A stretch of 50,772 bases of DNA, taken from contig CAMWSM010000010.1 in the NCBI GenBank assembly GCA_947176915.1, positions 1-50,772 of the forward strand, read 5' to 3'. Positions 36,203 to 44,522 of the stretch are shown here, piece after piece (within the stretch, counting starts at the first letter, position 1; the number at the start of each line of letters is the position of its first letter). The notes beneath the pieces are model-generated. The model ran no database searches. It was not told where the DNA came from and saw only the letters and a list, made by a program, of their open reading frames with translations. The position numbers and the translations under genes are program-made. This DNA is from an uncultured Porphyromonadaceae bacterium (GTDB taxonomy: Bacteria > Bacteroidota > Bacteroidia > Bacteroidales > Muribaculaceae).

Positions 36203-36390
36203 GCTCAATACTCTTCCTGCCCCATGAGGGGCCGATTGATTCCAATCGGGATTCCCCTTGCCTACACAGATCAAAGAACCGTCGCGCATATTCAAAGGAA
36301 TAATACACTTCTCCCCTTTCGCAGCTGAAATCGAACCCTTTCGGATGATATTGTCATCGCTTATATAATTATGAACCGACTTGCAAAAAT
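36203..36390 (-). pseudogene. rtcB: RtcB RNA ligase, C-terminal fragment
   Basis: The minus-strand frame reads SVHNYISDDNIIRKGSISA, GEKCIIPLNMRDGSLICVG and GKGNPDWNQSAPHGAGRVLS, which are consecutive C-terminal motifs of RtcB, the GTP-dependent RNA ligase. His in APHGAGR is close to the guanylation site. Homology stops after GRVLS and before SVHNYI, so about 60 of roughly 400-480 residues remain. Another RtcB piece lies 60 bp away on the opposite strand. Confidence 0.82.
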
Positions 36391-36451
36391 AACAAATTAC
36401 ATTAGAGTGCGCAAATATACTGCGCACATTGTTCTCAACTTTGCGCCATGA

Positions 36452-36590
36452 TTAAAACTTCAGGAGAGTGTATTCTACAAAAGTCTCGGAACACTTGGAG
36501 GGGGCAATCATTTCATTGAAATGGCGAGGAGGAAGAGTCGGGAGAAGGATGGCTGACCATCCATTGCAGATCGCGCAATCTGGGAGTCAG
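36452..36590 (+). pseudogene. rtcB: RtcB RNA ligase, central fragment, inverted and frameshifted
   Basis: Plus-strand text VFYKSLGTLGGGNHFIEM matches the metal-binding SLGGGNHFIE motif of RtcB. After a frameshift near 36549 it continues WLTIHCRSRNLG, matching the IHSGSRNLG motif (with Ser-Gly changed to Cys-Arg). In an intact gene this segment lies upstream of the C-terminal fragment on the same strand; here they point in opposite directions, so an inversion and a deletion have occurred. Confidence 0.75.
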
Positions 36591-36686
36591 ATTTTCAGGA
36601 AAATTATAAATATTGCATCAAGTGCTCGTGCTTATGCTCGTAATGATACCCGCGATAAACTTTAATGTACTTTTCTTCGTTATAAT

Positions 36687-36801
36687 TTTGTAGGATGTGA
36701 AATTCTTATTAAATTTGCATCTGAAAAAATACCCTTCGTAACTGAACGGCTACGTGACAAGTGCGTAGCTCACAAGAGTAGGTTGCGCGGGTTATTTTTT
36801 T
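36687..36801 (+). ncRNA. Candidate small RNA with its own promoter
   Basis: TTTG (36687-36690), 19-bp spacer and TAAATTTG (36710-36717) form an excellent promoter; the predicted start is about 36723. The ~75-nt transcript contains hairpin GCTACG-tgacaagtg-CGTAGC and ends in seven T residues (36795-36801), where it reaches the stop codon of the opposing DUF3800 gene. No open frame of note lies within it. It could instead be the promoter of a lost gene. Confidence 0.4.
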
Positions 36802-37619
36802 GCCCTTTTCGTTCGTGATGTATCTCTGGTATGATATTTGGGAATGAAACTCCAGTGGCGATACACCTGAGTCCAGCTGTCTGCTGGCATACGGATGGGC
36901 GTAGTTACCCCAATATTAAAGTTAGGATATATCTCTCTGATTCTATTGCTGATATGTTTATATAGCTTTAACTTTACCAAAGTCCTTTTGCCAATCTTAT
37001 TTTCACCTTCCGCTTTCAGTTTATCCTTTTCATTCAATTTGAAACAAATTGCACCAAGTATCACATCCATGAACTGAAGGGGAAAATGCTGCTTTGAATT
37101 TACTTCCACGATTCCGTCATCTGCAATTGTAAGACCCTTACTTTTAAGAACAGGATCATTTGCCATCCCTCGAATATGTGAAATAAACTCATCACGCTCA
37201 CTTTGGCGCAAGGGAATTTCATCGATAAACAAAGTCATTGAATCAAGTCCTTCATCAGCGTAAGGTAATCCAAATGCGAATTTAATAAACTGATAATAAA
37301 GCATCTGATAATCAGCTTTCTTTTCTTCAGGTGTGAGCCGTGAGGCAGTAAACTGATTATGTCTGAAGAATATGCGTATCTTTAACTTGCCTTCTTTTGC
37401 GAGATCGAATAATTCATCCACTACTCGCAGATATTTTTCATAATGATATTCATTGACCTTTTGCCATTTGATTTCATCATTAATGCCTGCTTCTGTTACA
37501 ATAAAGCGCATCCGCTCCATTACTTCACGATGATGTTTGGAGGACACTAATATTCCACCGTAGAAATTTGAATAAAATTCTCCGTGTCGATCACTTTCAT
37601 CCAGCCATATGAATATCAT
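36792..37619 (-). CDS. DUF3800 domain-containing protein
   Basis: 275 residues. The N-terminal FIWLDESDRHGEFY (acidic DES pair) and the central SMTLFIDEIPL are the conserved acidic motifs of DUF3800, which is predicted to have an RNase H-like fold. A later FPLQFMDVILGAICF helix and a basic C-terminus (RTKRAKK) agree with nucleic-acid binding. The family occurs scattered in accessory and mobile regions; a nuclease role is predicted, not shown. It stands alone between pseudogenes with its own -7 box at 37641-37648. Confidence 0.82.
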   Translation of the reverse strand: MIFIWLDESDRHGEFYSNFYGGILVSSKHHREVMERMRFIVTEAGINDEIKWQKVNEYHYEKYLRVVDELFDLAKEGKLKIRIFFRHNQFTASRLTPEEKKADYQMLYYQFIKFAFGLPYADEGLDSMTLFIDEIPLRQSERDEFISHIRGMANDPVLKSKGLTIADDGIVEVNSKQHFPLQFMDVILGAICFKLNEKDKLKAEGENKIGKRTLVKLKLYKHISNRIREIYPNFNIGVTTPIRMPADSWTQVYRHWSFIPKYHTRDTSRTKRAKK

Positions 37620-37640
37620 ATTTTCCTAAATATTAGACTC

Positions 37641-37648
37641 CAAAGTTA
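37641..37648 (-). promoter_or_regulatory. DUF3800 gene promoter -7 box
   Basis: Minus-strand TAACTTTG, 21 bp before the ATG. Confidence 0.5.
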
Positions 37649-37739
37649 CTAATTTTTTTTGATTTTTCGTAACTTTCCCATCACTAATTTACTTGGTGGT
37701 CAAATTCGTAAACTCCGAGAGGTGTGGCGGCTCTGCGCC

Positions 37740-38000
37740 CTCCCTGCATATAGATGAAGTCGGCAATAAGTTCTTCGGACTGATTGTGTAGGAACTTCGA
37801 TGTATTACACCAAGAAAGACTCTCTTATATTGTCGGCACGAATTGAAGGCAAACGTATTGAGATAGTGGGGGTATCTCTTGACACTCTTTCAGTTATCCA
37901 GTGTTTCGGAGCATACAACAAGAATAATGAATACCCCAATCGGATTGTTGATTTGGTCAATTCCAACGCACACTTAATCAAGGTAATGATGATAGCATAA
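37740..38000 (+). pseudogene. PcfJ-like protein, C-terminal remnant
   Basis: From 37800 the frame MYYTKKDSLILSARIEGKRI, then NRIVDLVNSNAHLI, matches the C-terminus of PcfJ-like proteins, which are common on Bacteroidales plasmids and mobile elements. Just upstream another frame gives HIDEVGNKFFGLIV, similar to the preceding strand of that domain, but the His-Cys motif between the two is missing. A deletion or frameshift therefore separates them. The rest of the gene is absent. Confidence 0.55.
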
Positions 38001-38025
38001 CGGCATGAAGCTCAAGTATGTGTGT

Positions 38026-38035
38026 GGGGGGGGGG
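38026..38035. repeat. Run of ten G residues
   Basis: A homopolymer after TGTGT, outside any accepted gene, between the PcfJ-like remnant and the end of the barrel gene. Such tracts slip easily in replication. Confidence 0.9.
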
Positions 38036-38082
38036 ATGCCGCCTATGGATGTGAGGAAGTATTTTGATACACCTTCATCTTT

Positions 38083-40233
38083 TCATTCTTTGCTGAATCT
38101 TGAGACGTCTGTACTCTTTTCAATTCGCGGAGCACGAAATCTCTTTCCTGAGTTGAATTTGTAGGTAACCCCTATTTTTGCTGCCACATAATTTTTTGTA
38201 TAGCCAAGACGGGTATAGCCGGATGATTCGGTTCTGATTTTGCTCCTTCTTTGCAACATCTCCTCTGCGCTTAATGATACTGACCAGTGCTTGCCAAATT
38301 GTTTCTGTAATGTAGGATTCAGGTCCAGAATCGGGAAAACAGTTATATTTCCTATCTTCATTCGGGAATTATAAAAACAATTCATTGTCAGACTGAAACT
38401 CTTAGGCAACTTAAATATGGTGCTTGCCACCAGTCGAATATAGCTGAATGTGTCAGACGAATCGGCATCAGTAAATTTTTGGGAAGTCACCACGTAGGTC
38501 AGGCTGGAATAAAGGTTCCACCATTTCGTTATGTTGATGGAGCCGTCTCCATGAATGAAAGCAGTGCGGTCTTTACCTTCATTGCCCCAAGTTAAATACA
38601 GCCTTTCAGGGTAGTCCGGATTCGAGGTGAACATCTGCCTTATCGGATTGGCAGTCAGTGAGCATCCTGTCGCGATGGTGAATCTTCCGGCAAGAATAAA
38701 ATCAAGACTGAAAGAATCGGTAAAACTTGGTGTAAGATTTGTATTGCCTACGGTATACGAATAGTCGGACACTTGTCTTACCACCGGATTTAGCGACTGA
38801 AATGATGGACGCCTGATATTCCGGTAATAACCCAATGCCACAATGTAGTCCTCTTTTTCGGTAAGGCTATATGATAAGTTTGCATTCGGAAAAAGATCAA
38901 AACCGCTTTTGTGGGTGATATCCCCTTTCGTGTTCGAATACTCCCCGCGTAACCCTGCTTTGAATTTCCATCTTCCCGCCCTGCCATTGGCGGCAGCATA
39001 TACAGCCGCTATATTTTCATCGTATGATGTATCATAATCATACTGCTGATTCAGAATCCATGTCTGATCCGCTCTATATTTGTGTAACGAACGGTTCGTT
39101 ACATCATTAAAGGTGTATTTTGCCCCGACATTGAGATTCCAGTCAGGATTAAACACTTTGCGGAATGATAAGTCTGCCACAAATACATTATACTTGTTCC
39201 TGCTGTCAGAATTATAAATCGAATCATTGGATAAATAAGACCATCTCATCTCATTATCCCCAACTATAGAGGAGTTTTGATAATTATAATTGGTAATAAA
39301 TTTCAATACGGAGCCACTCTCGTCTGTAATATGTGTCCAGTTGAAAGCGACATTGAAATTATGAAACTTGTCTTCACTGTTATAAATGCCGAAGGTGCTT
39401 CCGTTAAAATTCAGACCTGACACTTCAGTCTCGGAATTTGATATTTGCCGCGATCTGCTTTGATTGCAGTCAAATTGCAGTCCGATTTTATCCTTATCGC
39501 TTGGATCATAAAATATGCCGACAGACAAATTCCCTTGAATTGCTTTGCTTTTATGACGTGATAGACCCGTCATCTCCTGAGAAGCCACTCTATTTGTTGT
39601 TTCCTCATGAGAGGTGTATCTATCCGACGGACTTCCATTTATATTGCCATTAAAGCTGACAGTCAATCGTCCGGTATGCAGACCCAGATTGACAAATGGA
39701 TTTATCCACTGTTTATACTCTCCTGCCGTTACATTTATTCCTGCCGAGCCATTGAAACCCTCAATACGATTGCGTTTCAAATTAATCCTTATGACACCAC
39801 CCGAGGAGTCCGCGCTATACTCAGCACCGGCTTTGGGGATAATCTCTATTGTTGCGATTGATGACGACTGTATGGATTTGAGATATGTCATGAGCTGACT
39901 GCCGGACATATTTACTTTCCTGTCGTCAATATAGACTGCCGTTCCACTCTGCCCGTATATCGACAGTCTGTCATCATCTGCCCAAACTCCCGGAGCCGTT
40001 TTTAAAAGTTCGTATGCATCCTTGTTAGCCGACAAGGGGTTTGCCGCAACATTCACAACAATCCGGTCAGCTTCCCTTCGTATCATAGGTGCCTTGACAA
40101 CAATCTCCTGAAGGACAGAAGTATTCTCAACAGGTATTGAATCTGCATCCATTACGACCTGCTCAATCTCTTTAGCCCACACTGAGAGAAAGGAGTTGAG
40201 CATTATGCTAAGAATTATTAATGTACGTTCCAT
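38083..40233 (-). CDS. Outer-membrane beta-barrel (TonB-receptor-like, OMP_b-brl_3) protein
   Basis: 716 residues: signal peptide, TonB box-like VLQEIVVKAP (about 40-50), plug domain (about 55-165, AYELLKTAPGVWADDDRLSI, AVYIDDRKVNMSG, IEIIPKAGAEYSADSSGGVI) and a barrel of the outer-membrane beta-barrel family 3. No carboxypeptidase-like N-terminal domain is left, so it is shorter than most relatives. The ligand is unknown. The start overlaps the end of the upstream lipoprotein gene by 16 bp, so they are an operon. Both are divergent from a two-component system that probably controls them. Confidence 0.9.
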   Translation of the reverse strand: MERTLIILSIMLNSFLSVWAKEIEQVVMDADSIPVENTSVLQEIVVKAPMIRREADRIVVNVAANPLSANKDAYELLKTAPGVWADDDRLSIYGQSGTAVYIDDRKVNMSGSQLMTYLKSIQSSSIATIEIIPKAGAEYSADSSGGVIRINLKRNRIEGFNGSAGINVTAGEYKQWINPFVNLGLHTGRLTVSFNGNINGSPSDRYTSHEETTNRVASQEMTGLSRHKSKAIQGNLSVGIFYDPSDKDKIGLQFDCNQSRSRQISNSETEVSGLNFNGSTFGIYNSEDKFHNFNVAFNWTHITDESGSVLKFITNYNYQNSSIVGDNEMRWSYLSNDSIYNSDSRNKYNVFVADLSFRKVFNPDWNLNVGAKYTFNDVTNRSLHKYRADQTWILNQQYDYDTSYDENIAAVYAAANGRAGRWKFKAGLRGEYSNTKGDITHKSGFDLFPNANLSYSLTEKEDYIVALGYYRNIRRPSFQSLNPVVRQVSDYSYTVGNTNLTPSFTDSFSLDFILAGRFTIATGCSLTANPIRQMFTSNPDYPERLYLTWGNEGKDRTAFIHGDGSINITKWWNLYSSLTYVVTSQKFTDADSSDTFSYIRLVASTIFKLPKSFSLTMNCFYNSRMKIGNITVFPILDLNPTLQKQFGKHWSVSLSAEEMLQRRSKIRTESSGYTRLGYTKNYVAAKIGVTYKFNSGKRFRAPRIEKSTDVSRFSKE

Positions 40234-40973
40234 TTCTTTCCGTATTTTTGTTCCTGACCTATTTTATAATTCAAAATAGCACGTTTATTTCTTCTCACTA
40301 TGCGGAATGACCAAAATTCCACATCATCAATAATTTTATTTATATCATGTAGTTCGTAAAATGCTCGATATGAATTGTCCTTAACTCCCATTTTTGAGGT
40401 AAGCCTATTTTTTGATTGAAAAATAGTGATTTGTGCGATAGGAATATCACCATAATCATAGTGATCTACTATTAGCAACTGCTTCTTCCTTTTGTTATAA
40501 TATTTGTAAGTGTACATATCGGTTGACCTCCGTTTCCAACTTCCCATATCCTCTTTGTCTATTCCCATAGTAACAGGTCTTTCATCATCCAACGGAGAAG
40601 TAATGGAATATGGCTTTATTGGAGGGAAAGGATTCTTGGGGCGTACGAACATCGTATGCAGATGAGGCGCATAGAATAAAATCTCGGCACTGTCAAGACG
40701 ACATGTATGAAGAATGTCCGATATGAATCTGTCCATGCCGGCATACCGGTCTAAGGAATCGGCAGAAGATATTATTGGAAGAATGTCAGGTATCCATACA
40801 TCCCCGAATGTCATGCGATAAGTGGTGTCCTTATCGATTATCTGACCATAGAAGTTGCTGATTTGCCATTTGCGGTCGGCAAATACAAGACCTTTATGCG
40901 ATGAACAACTTGCGAGAAGGCAAATTGCCATCACCATAATGAAGCTCCTTTTTATAGATATTCTCTGTTTCAT
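40218..40973 (-). CDS. Hypothetical lipoprotein, partner of the barrel protein
   Basis: 251 residues with a lipobox at Cys23 (LLASC). The C-terminal half is rich in charged and aromatic residues, and I see no known domain. It is the first gene of the operon, with the TonB-receptor-like barrel overlapping its 3' end. The tight coupling suggests that the two act together at the outer membrane, for example as a surface or periplasmic accessory of the barrel. The role is inferred from context alone. Confidence 0.75.
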   Translation of the reverse strand: MKQRISIKRSFIMVMAICLLASCSSHKGLVFADRKWQISNFYGQIIDKDTTYRMTFGDVWIPDILPIISSADSLDRYAGMDRFISDILHTCRLDSAEILFYAPHLHTMFVRPKNPFPPIKPYSITSPLDDERPVTMGIDKEDMGSWKRRSTDMYTYKYYNKRKKQLLIVDHYDYGDIPIAQITIFQSKNRLTSKMGVKDNSYRAFYELHDINKIIDDVEFWSFRIVRRNKRAILNYKIGQEQKYGKKWNVH

Positions 40974-40995
40974 AGTGTTTGTTTTTTAACTGTTG

Positions 40996-41003
40996 CAAAG
41001 TTA
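40996..41003 (-). promoter_or_regulatory. Promoter -7 box of the lipoprotein/barrel operon
   Basis: Minus-strand TAACTTTG, 22 bp before the ATG. The TAGTCTTAG repeats lie just upstream, about 33-72 bp before the predicted start, where an activator would bind. Confidence 0.55.
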
Positions 41004-41021
41004 GAGAGAATGTATGCCCGA

Positions 41022-41061
41022 TAGTCTTAGTAAAGTCTCCTTTAGTCTTAGTTAGTCTTAG
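41022..41061 (+). promoter_or_regulatory. Three TAGTCTTAG direct repeats, likely response-regulator sites
   Basis: Exact 9-bp copies at 41022-41030, 41043-41051 and 41053-41061. Start-to-start distances of 21 and 10 bp put all three on the same face of the helix, as expected for tandem binding of an OmpR-type regulator. They lie between the divergent promoters of the barrel operon and of the two-component genes. Binding is inferred. Confidence 0.65.
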
Positions 41062-41089
41062 CTACTAAATATTTCTTATCATTTTTTAC

Positions 41090-41097
41090 TAATTTTG
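41090..41097 (+). promoter_or_regulatory. Promoter -7 box of the two-component operon
   Basis: TAATTTTG lies only 4 bp before the histidine kinase ATG, so the transcript would begin at or right next to the start codon (leaderless or nearly so). Confidence 0.5.
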
Positions 41098-41101
41098 TAA
41101 T

Positions 41102-42409
41102 ATGAAACGACTCCGACTAATATCCTACCTCGCCATTGCAATGATTGTATTTGCGACAATCATCGGCATCATTAACCTTGTGAGGCTTTACAATCATGAA
41201 AAAAAAGTAATGACGCAGACAATAAAGGAATGCGTGGAGAATGCCCTGGTGCTCGAAATGGTAGGTAGGATGGAGAAAAGCAGTGCTGCCGAACAGTCGT
41301 TCATACGCCTGAATGACTTCATTGAGTTTTCTCAACAGAGAAATGGACGTATTGCCCAGACCGACAGCGTGAGAACATCTCTTATAAGCATTATGAGATT
41401 CGGACTTGAATTTCCCGATGATGATTCAAAAGAGAACAGAACCATGCTTGACAGCTTATTCAAGAGGGAGCTCAGCCGACATGACCTTCATCCCTCCTTT
41501 GCTGCCATTGAATCGGTAGGATCTCCCAAGCCGGCAGTCTCTGATGTATGGACAATCAACTATATGATTCGTCCTTCCAAGACACCGGATTATGTAGTAT
41601 ATGTGGCTTCCTTGTCTGGAAAAGTTCTCTCCCGGATGTGGGGCATAATCCTTCCCTTCGTCTCTGTCATTCTAATAATGTCTTTCCTTATCGCCTATTT
41701 ATTAAAGACAATAGGAAGAATAAGGACAATTGAGCAAATGAAAGATGACTTTACCCATAATATGACTCACGAACTGAAAACGCCCGTTGCAGTGGCTTAT
41801 TCTGCCGCTGACTCTATGCTGCGATATTATGATCAGAGCGACGAAGCACGAAACAGACAGTTTTTGAAAATTATAATGCAGCGGCTGAGTTTCCTGGCAG
41901 GCATGATTGAGAATATTCTTTCAATGAGTATGGAACGGTTCAAGACAATGAAACTCAAAATTGAACAAGTGGCTCTAAAACCAATAGTTGAGGAAATCGC
42001 AGCAATGATGGAACTGAAAGCGGATAAAGGGATAAAGATGGAGATTGACGTTCCTGACAATCTTTCAGTAATGGCTGATTCATTACATCTCGGCAATGTA
42101 TTGTCAAATCTGATGGACAATGCGGTCAAATATTCCGGAGACTCTGTTGAAATCAACATTAAAGCAAACAGTAGTTCGATCGAGATCTCCGATAATGGCA
42201 TTGGAATAGATAAGTCTGACCTTCCCTATATTTTTGACAAATTCTATCGCGTTTCCTCCGGAGATCGCTACGAGGTCGGAGGCTACGGACTTGGTCTTTT
42301 CTATGTCAAGCAGATTGTCGAATTGCTCGGCTGGAGCATAGAAGTAACAAGTAAACCGAGACAAGGAACAAAATTCATCATTAGATTCAAAAGCCATGAA
42401 GAAAGATAA
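41102..42409 (+). CDS. Sensor histidine kinase
   Basis: 435 residues: two membrane spans (about 7-26 and 180-202) enclosing a periplasmic sensor of about 150 residues, then HisKA with the phospho-acceptor His223 in MTHELKTPVAVA, and HATPase_c with N box NLMDNAVKYS, G1 SDNGIGIDKSDL, F box FDKFYRV and G2 YGLGLFYVKQI. It senses an envelope signal and phosphorylates the response regulator encoded by the overlapping next gene. No HAMP domain is obvious. The divergent outer-membrane operon is its likely target. Confidence 0.93.
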   Translation: MKRLRLISYLAIAMIVFATIIGIINLVRLYNHEKKVMTQTIKECVENALVLEMVGRMEKSSAAEQSFIRLNDFIEFSQQRNGRIAQTDSVRTSLISIMRFGLEFPDDDSKENRTMLDSLFKRELSRHDLHPSFAAIESVGSPKPAVSDVWTINYMIRPSKTPDYVVYVASLSGKVLSRMWGIILPFVSVILIMSFLIAYLLKTIGRIRTIEQMKDDFTHNMTHELKTPVAVAYSAADSMLRYYDQSDEARNRQFLKIIMQRLSFLAGMIENILSMSMERFKTMKLKIEQVALKPIVEEIAAMMELKADKGIKMEIDVPDNLSVMADSLHLGNVLSNLMDNAVKYSGDSVEINIKANSSSIEISDNGIGIDKSDLPYIFDKFYRVSSGDRYEVGGYGLGLFYVKQIVELLGWSIEVTSKPRQGTKFIIRFKSHEER

Positions 42410-43085
42410 GATTTTGCTTGTGGAAGACGACTCTACCCTTTCGTTTATAGTGCAGGATGCACTGACGCGCGAAGGCTTTGATGTCGTATGCGCCTCCAAT
42501 GGAGATGCCGGACTTAGAATGTTCAGGGAATCAAGACCTGACATTATTGTTACCGACGTAATGATGCCCAAAATGGATGGTTTTGAAATGGTTAGGCTCA
42601 TACGCCTCACGACACCCTCTGTGCCCGTCCTGTTCCTGACAGCGCGGACAGCGCTTGATGATGTAGTGAAAGGTTTTGAACTCGGAGCTAACGATTACAT
42701 ACGCAAGCCTTTTCAGATCCTTGAACTTGTGGTGCGTATCAAGGCACTATTGAAACGCAGTTTTACGGGTAATGCGGAAAACACAAATATCATACTCTGT
42801 GATTGCTCTCTTGACTTTGCTTCCCAACGTCTTGCAATCGGAAAGGAAACTATTGAACTGAGCCATACAGAAGCCGTGATCATTGATGAATTGTTCCGCC
42901 ATCCGAATAAAGTTGTGGAAGCCAAAGCGCTGATGTATCGTATTTGGCAGAATGATGACTACAATAATCTCAATCGACTTCATGGCTTTATCTACAAGAT
43001 CAGAAAATACCTCTCAAAATCTCATCAGCTTGAGCTTCTCAATATCAGAGGCATCGGCTACAAATTAGCAACGGAATTACCCTGA
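42396..43085 (+). CDS. OmpR-family response regulator
   Basis: 229 residues. The receiver domain (about 1-118) has the acidic pocket VEDD (Asp11, Asp12), phospho-acceptor Asp54 in VTDVMMPKMDGF, and Lys104 in YIRKPF. The C-terminal winged helix (about 130-226, ELSHTEAVIIDELFRHPNK and LHGFIYKIRKYLS) is of the OmpR/PhoB type. Its gene overlaps the kinase gene by 14 bp. It probably binds the TAGTCTTAG repeats at 41022-41061 and controls both divergent promoters. Confidence 0.94.
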   Translation: MKKDKILLVEDDSTLSFIVQDALTREGFDVVCASNGDAGLRMFRESRPDIIVTDVMMPKMDGFEMVRLIRLTTPSVPVLFLTARTALDDVVKGFELGANDYIRKPFQILELVVRIKALLKRSFTGNAENTNIILCDCSLDFASQRLAIGKETIELSHTEAVIIDELFRHPNKVVEAKALMYRIWQNDDYNNLNRLHGFIYKIRKYLSKSHQLELLNIRGIGYKLATELP

Positions 43086-43393
43086 ATGACTGCCATGTCA
43101 GGAAATGAAAACAGTGTCAGAGAATTTACATTTCAATGCATGGCACTATTCATTATAAGACTATCAAATCATATTCGTTGTGTATTTTATCAATTATTTC
43201 GCAGTCGTATTAGACTGCAATTCTCGTGCCAATGAGAGCAAAGTCAAACTTGTTTAGACTTTGCCGAGTGCAGCCGAGAAAAGCCGGAGGCAAAGATAAT
43301 CAAATTTATCCAATAAATCCACTGTACTGTATAAAATAGTATATTTTTATCCAATAAAAGGACGTGTGTTGACTAAAATAGATAAAAATAGCG
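43086..43393. other. Intergenic region with hairpins
   Basis: No gene accepted. GCAGTC/GACTGC (43201-43218) and GCAAAGTC/GACTTTGC (43238-43264) can form hairpins, and the latter runs into CCGAGTGCAGCCGAGAAAAG. A short plus-strand frame (EQSQTCLDFAECSREKPEAK) covers this part but has no start. The stretch looks like a dispersed Bacteroidales repeat, though I cannot prove that here. Confidence 0.35.
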
Positions 43394-43723
43394 CTATGAG
43401 CAGCAGCTATTCTTTTTTGAGGGACACCAGTCATCAAACATCTTTGCAAAAAGTTGTTTGGCAACTGACCAGTTATCAGGATTGATACAATATTTTACCT
43501 TTGGCGGCTCAATTGTTCCTTGAATTAAGCCGGCTTCTTTTAATTCACTCAGATGTTGAGAAACTGTAGCCTTCGCAATTGGAAGGACTTCATGAATGTC
43601 ACCGAAGAAACATTCATTGCGTTGAGAGAGAAAATGCAATATGGCGATGCGTGTGGGATGCCCCATTGCCTTTGCAAATCTTGCAAGCCGTTCCTGTTCA
43701 GGTGTTATCTCAATTTTTGACAT
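43394..43723 (-). CDS. ArsR-family winged-helix regulator
   Basis: 109 residues from the ATG giving MSKIEITPEQERLAR; the frame extends nine codons upstream. The winged helix shows MGHPTRIAILHFL, then AKATVSQHLSELKEAGLI as the recognition helix and a KVKYCINPDNW wing. ArsR proteins are usually metal- or redox-responsive repressors. Cysteines at NECFF, KYCIN, DDWCPS and the terminal NSCCS could be ligands. It follows the DUF4405 gene by about 50 bp on the same strand, so it probably controls that unit. Confidence 0.9.
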   Translation of the reverse strand: MSKIEITPEQERLARFAKAMGHPTRIAILHFLSQRNECFFGDIHEVLPIAKATVSQHLSELKEAGLIQGTIEPPKVKYCINPDNWSVAKQLFAKMFDDWCPSKKNSCCS

Positions 43724-43775
43724 ATTCGGACAGAATTTATGTTCGCACAATTACGAATAATATTTTATTATCCTA

Positions 43776-44216
43776 CTATTTTGGCGATTTAATTTTTCTT
43801 AGTCGATTCCAACTCGGAATACCTCTTATCAGATGAATTACTATTGCAACAGACATGATGATGCCGAACCAATAATGATGAAGACCAAGATTTGGTATCT
43901 TTACAGGTGACAGCAACTTTACCAAACCGGTGATAAAAGTAATTGTAATGAATACAATCACAACCCATGTGTCAGCCCAGAACCATCTGAATTTAGTTTT
44001 CATGGCTGAGAGCATCTTCTTGAACTGAATGCCGTGCAGACACGCAACACCGACCATCAGGAAACCGGCAATCCAATGAACCATCTTTATGACCGGGCGT
44101 GGCTCTATGAGTAGGCCATGTTTCTTAAGATGAAGAATTACACCTGTTATAAGGGTAATCACAAACAGTATGATCAATGCCATACCTACGTTAGCTTTAG
44201 ATTTCGGGGTTGCCAT
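43776..44216 (-). CDS. DUF4405 membrane protein
   Basis: 146 residues with four membrane helices (about 10-30, 42-62, 80-102, 115-133). Conserved histidines lie in the helices (MVHWIAGFLMVGVACLHGIQ, LGLHHYWFGIIMSVAIVIHL), the pattern of small four-helix cytochrome b-like proteins that bind haem; haem binding is predicted, not shown. It is upstream of, and probably co-transcribed with, the ArsR regulator gene. Confidence 0.8.
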   Translation of the reverse strand: MATPKSKANVGMALIILFVITLITGVILHLKKHGLLIEPRPVIKMVHWIAGFLMVGVACLHGIQFKKMLSAMKTKFRWFWADTWVVIVFITITFITGLVKLLSPVKIPNLGLHHYWFGIIMSVAIVIHLIRGIPSWNRLRKIKSPK

Positions 44217-44522
44217 AATAATATAGTCATTTGTTTGTTGTTTAATTTAATCCTATCTAATAAACACGTTATTACGGATTGTTGTTCGCCAAAATACAAA
44301 CAAATAGTATGCAAACGACTTTAGAATGTTGGAACCAAGCGTAAATCACTTTATTGACAATCAATCTCTATTTTATTTGAGTTCAAATTTGGATGAAATA
44401 TTCTCGGTGATCATTCGTTTTATTACAAACAATATATATCTAAATATGCCTACAAATAACAAGAAAATAGATGGTATGCTCACCCATGCCGAAAACGTAA
44501 TTTATAAACGAGTAACAGCATT
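44217..44522. other. Intergenic region upstream of the esterase
   Basis: AT-rich. A plus-strand frame (44326-44532, 68 residues) overlaps the esterase start and has no recognisable domain; I do not accept it as a gene. The last 6 bp belong to the left copy of the 28-bp direct repeat (44517-44544). No clear promoter box. Confidence 0.4.

Noticed and set aside
36735-36790. tRNA or tRNA-like structure
   Set aside because: Hairpin present, but no cloverleaf, T-loop or acceptor stem can be drawn.
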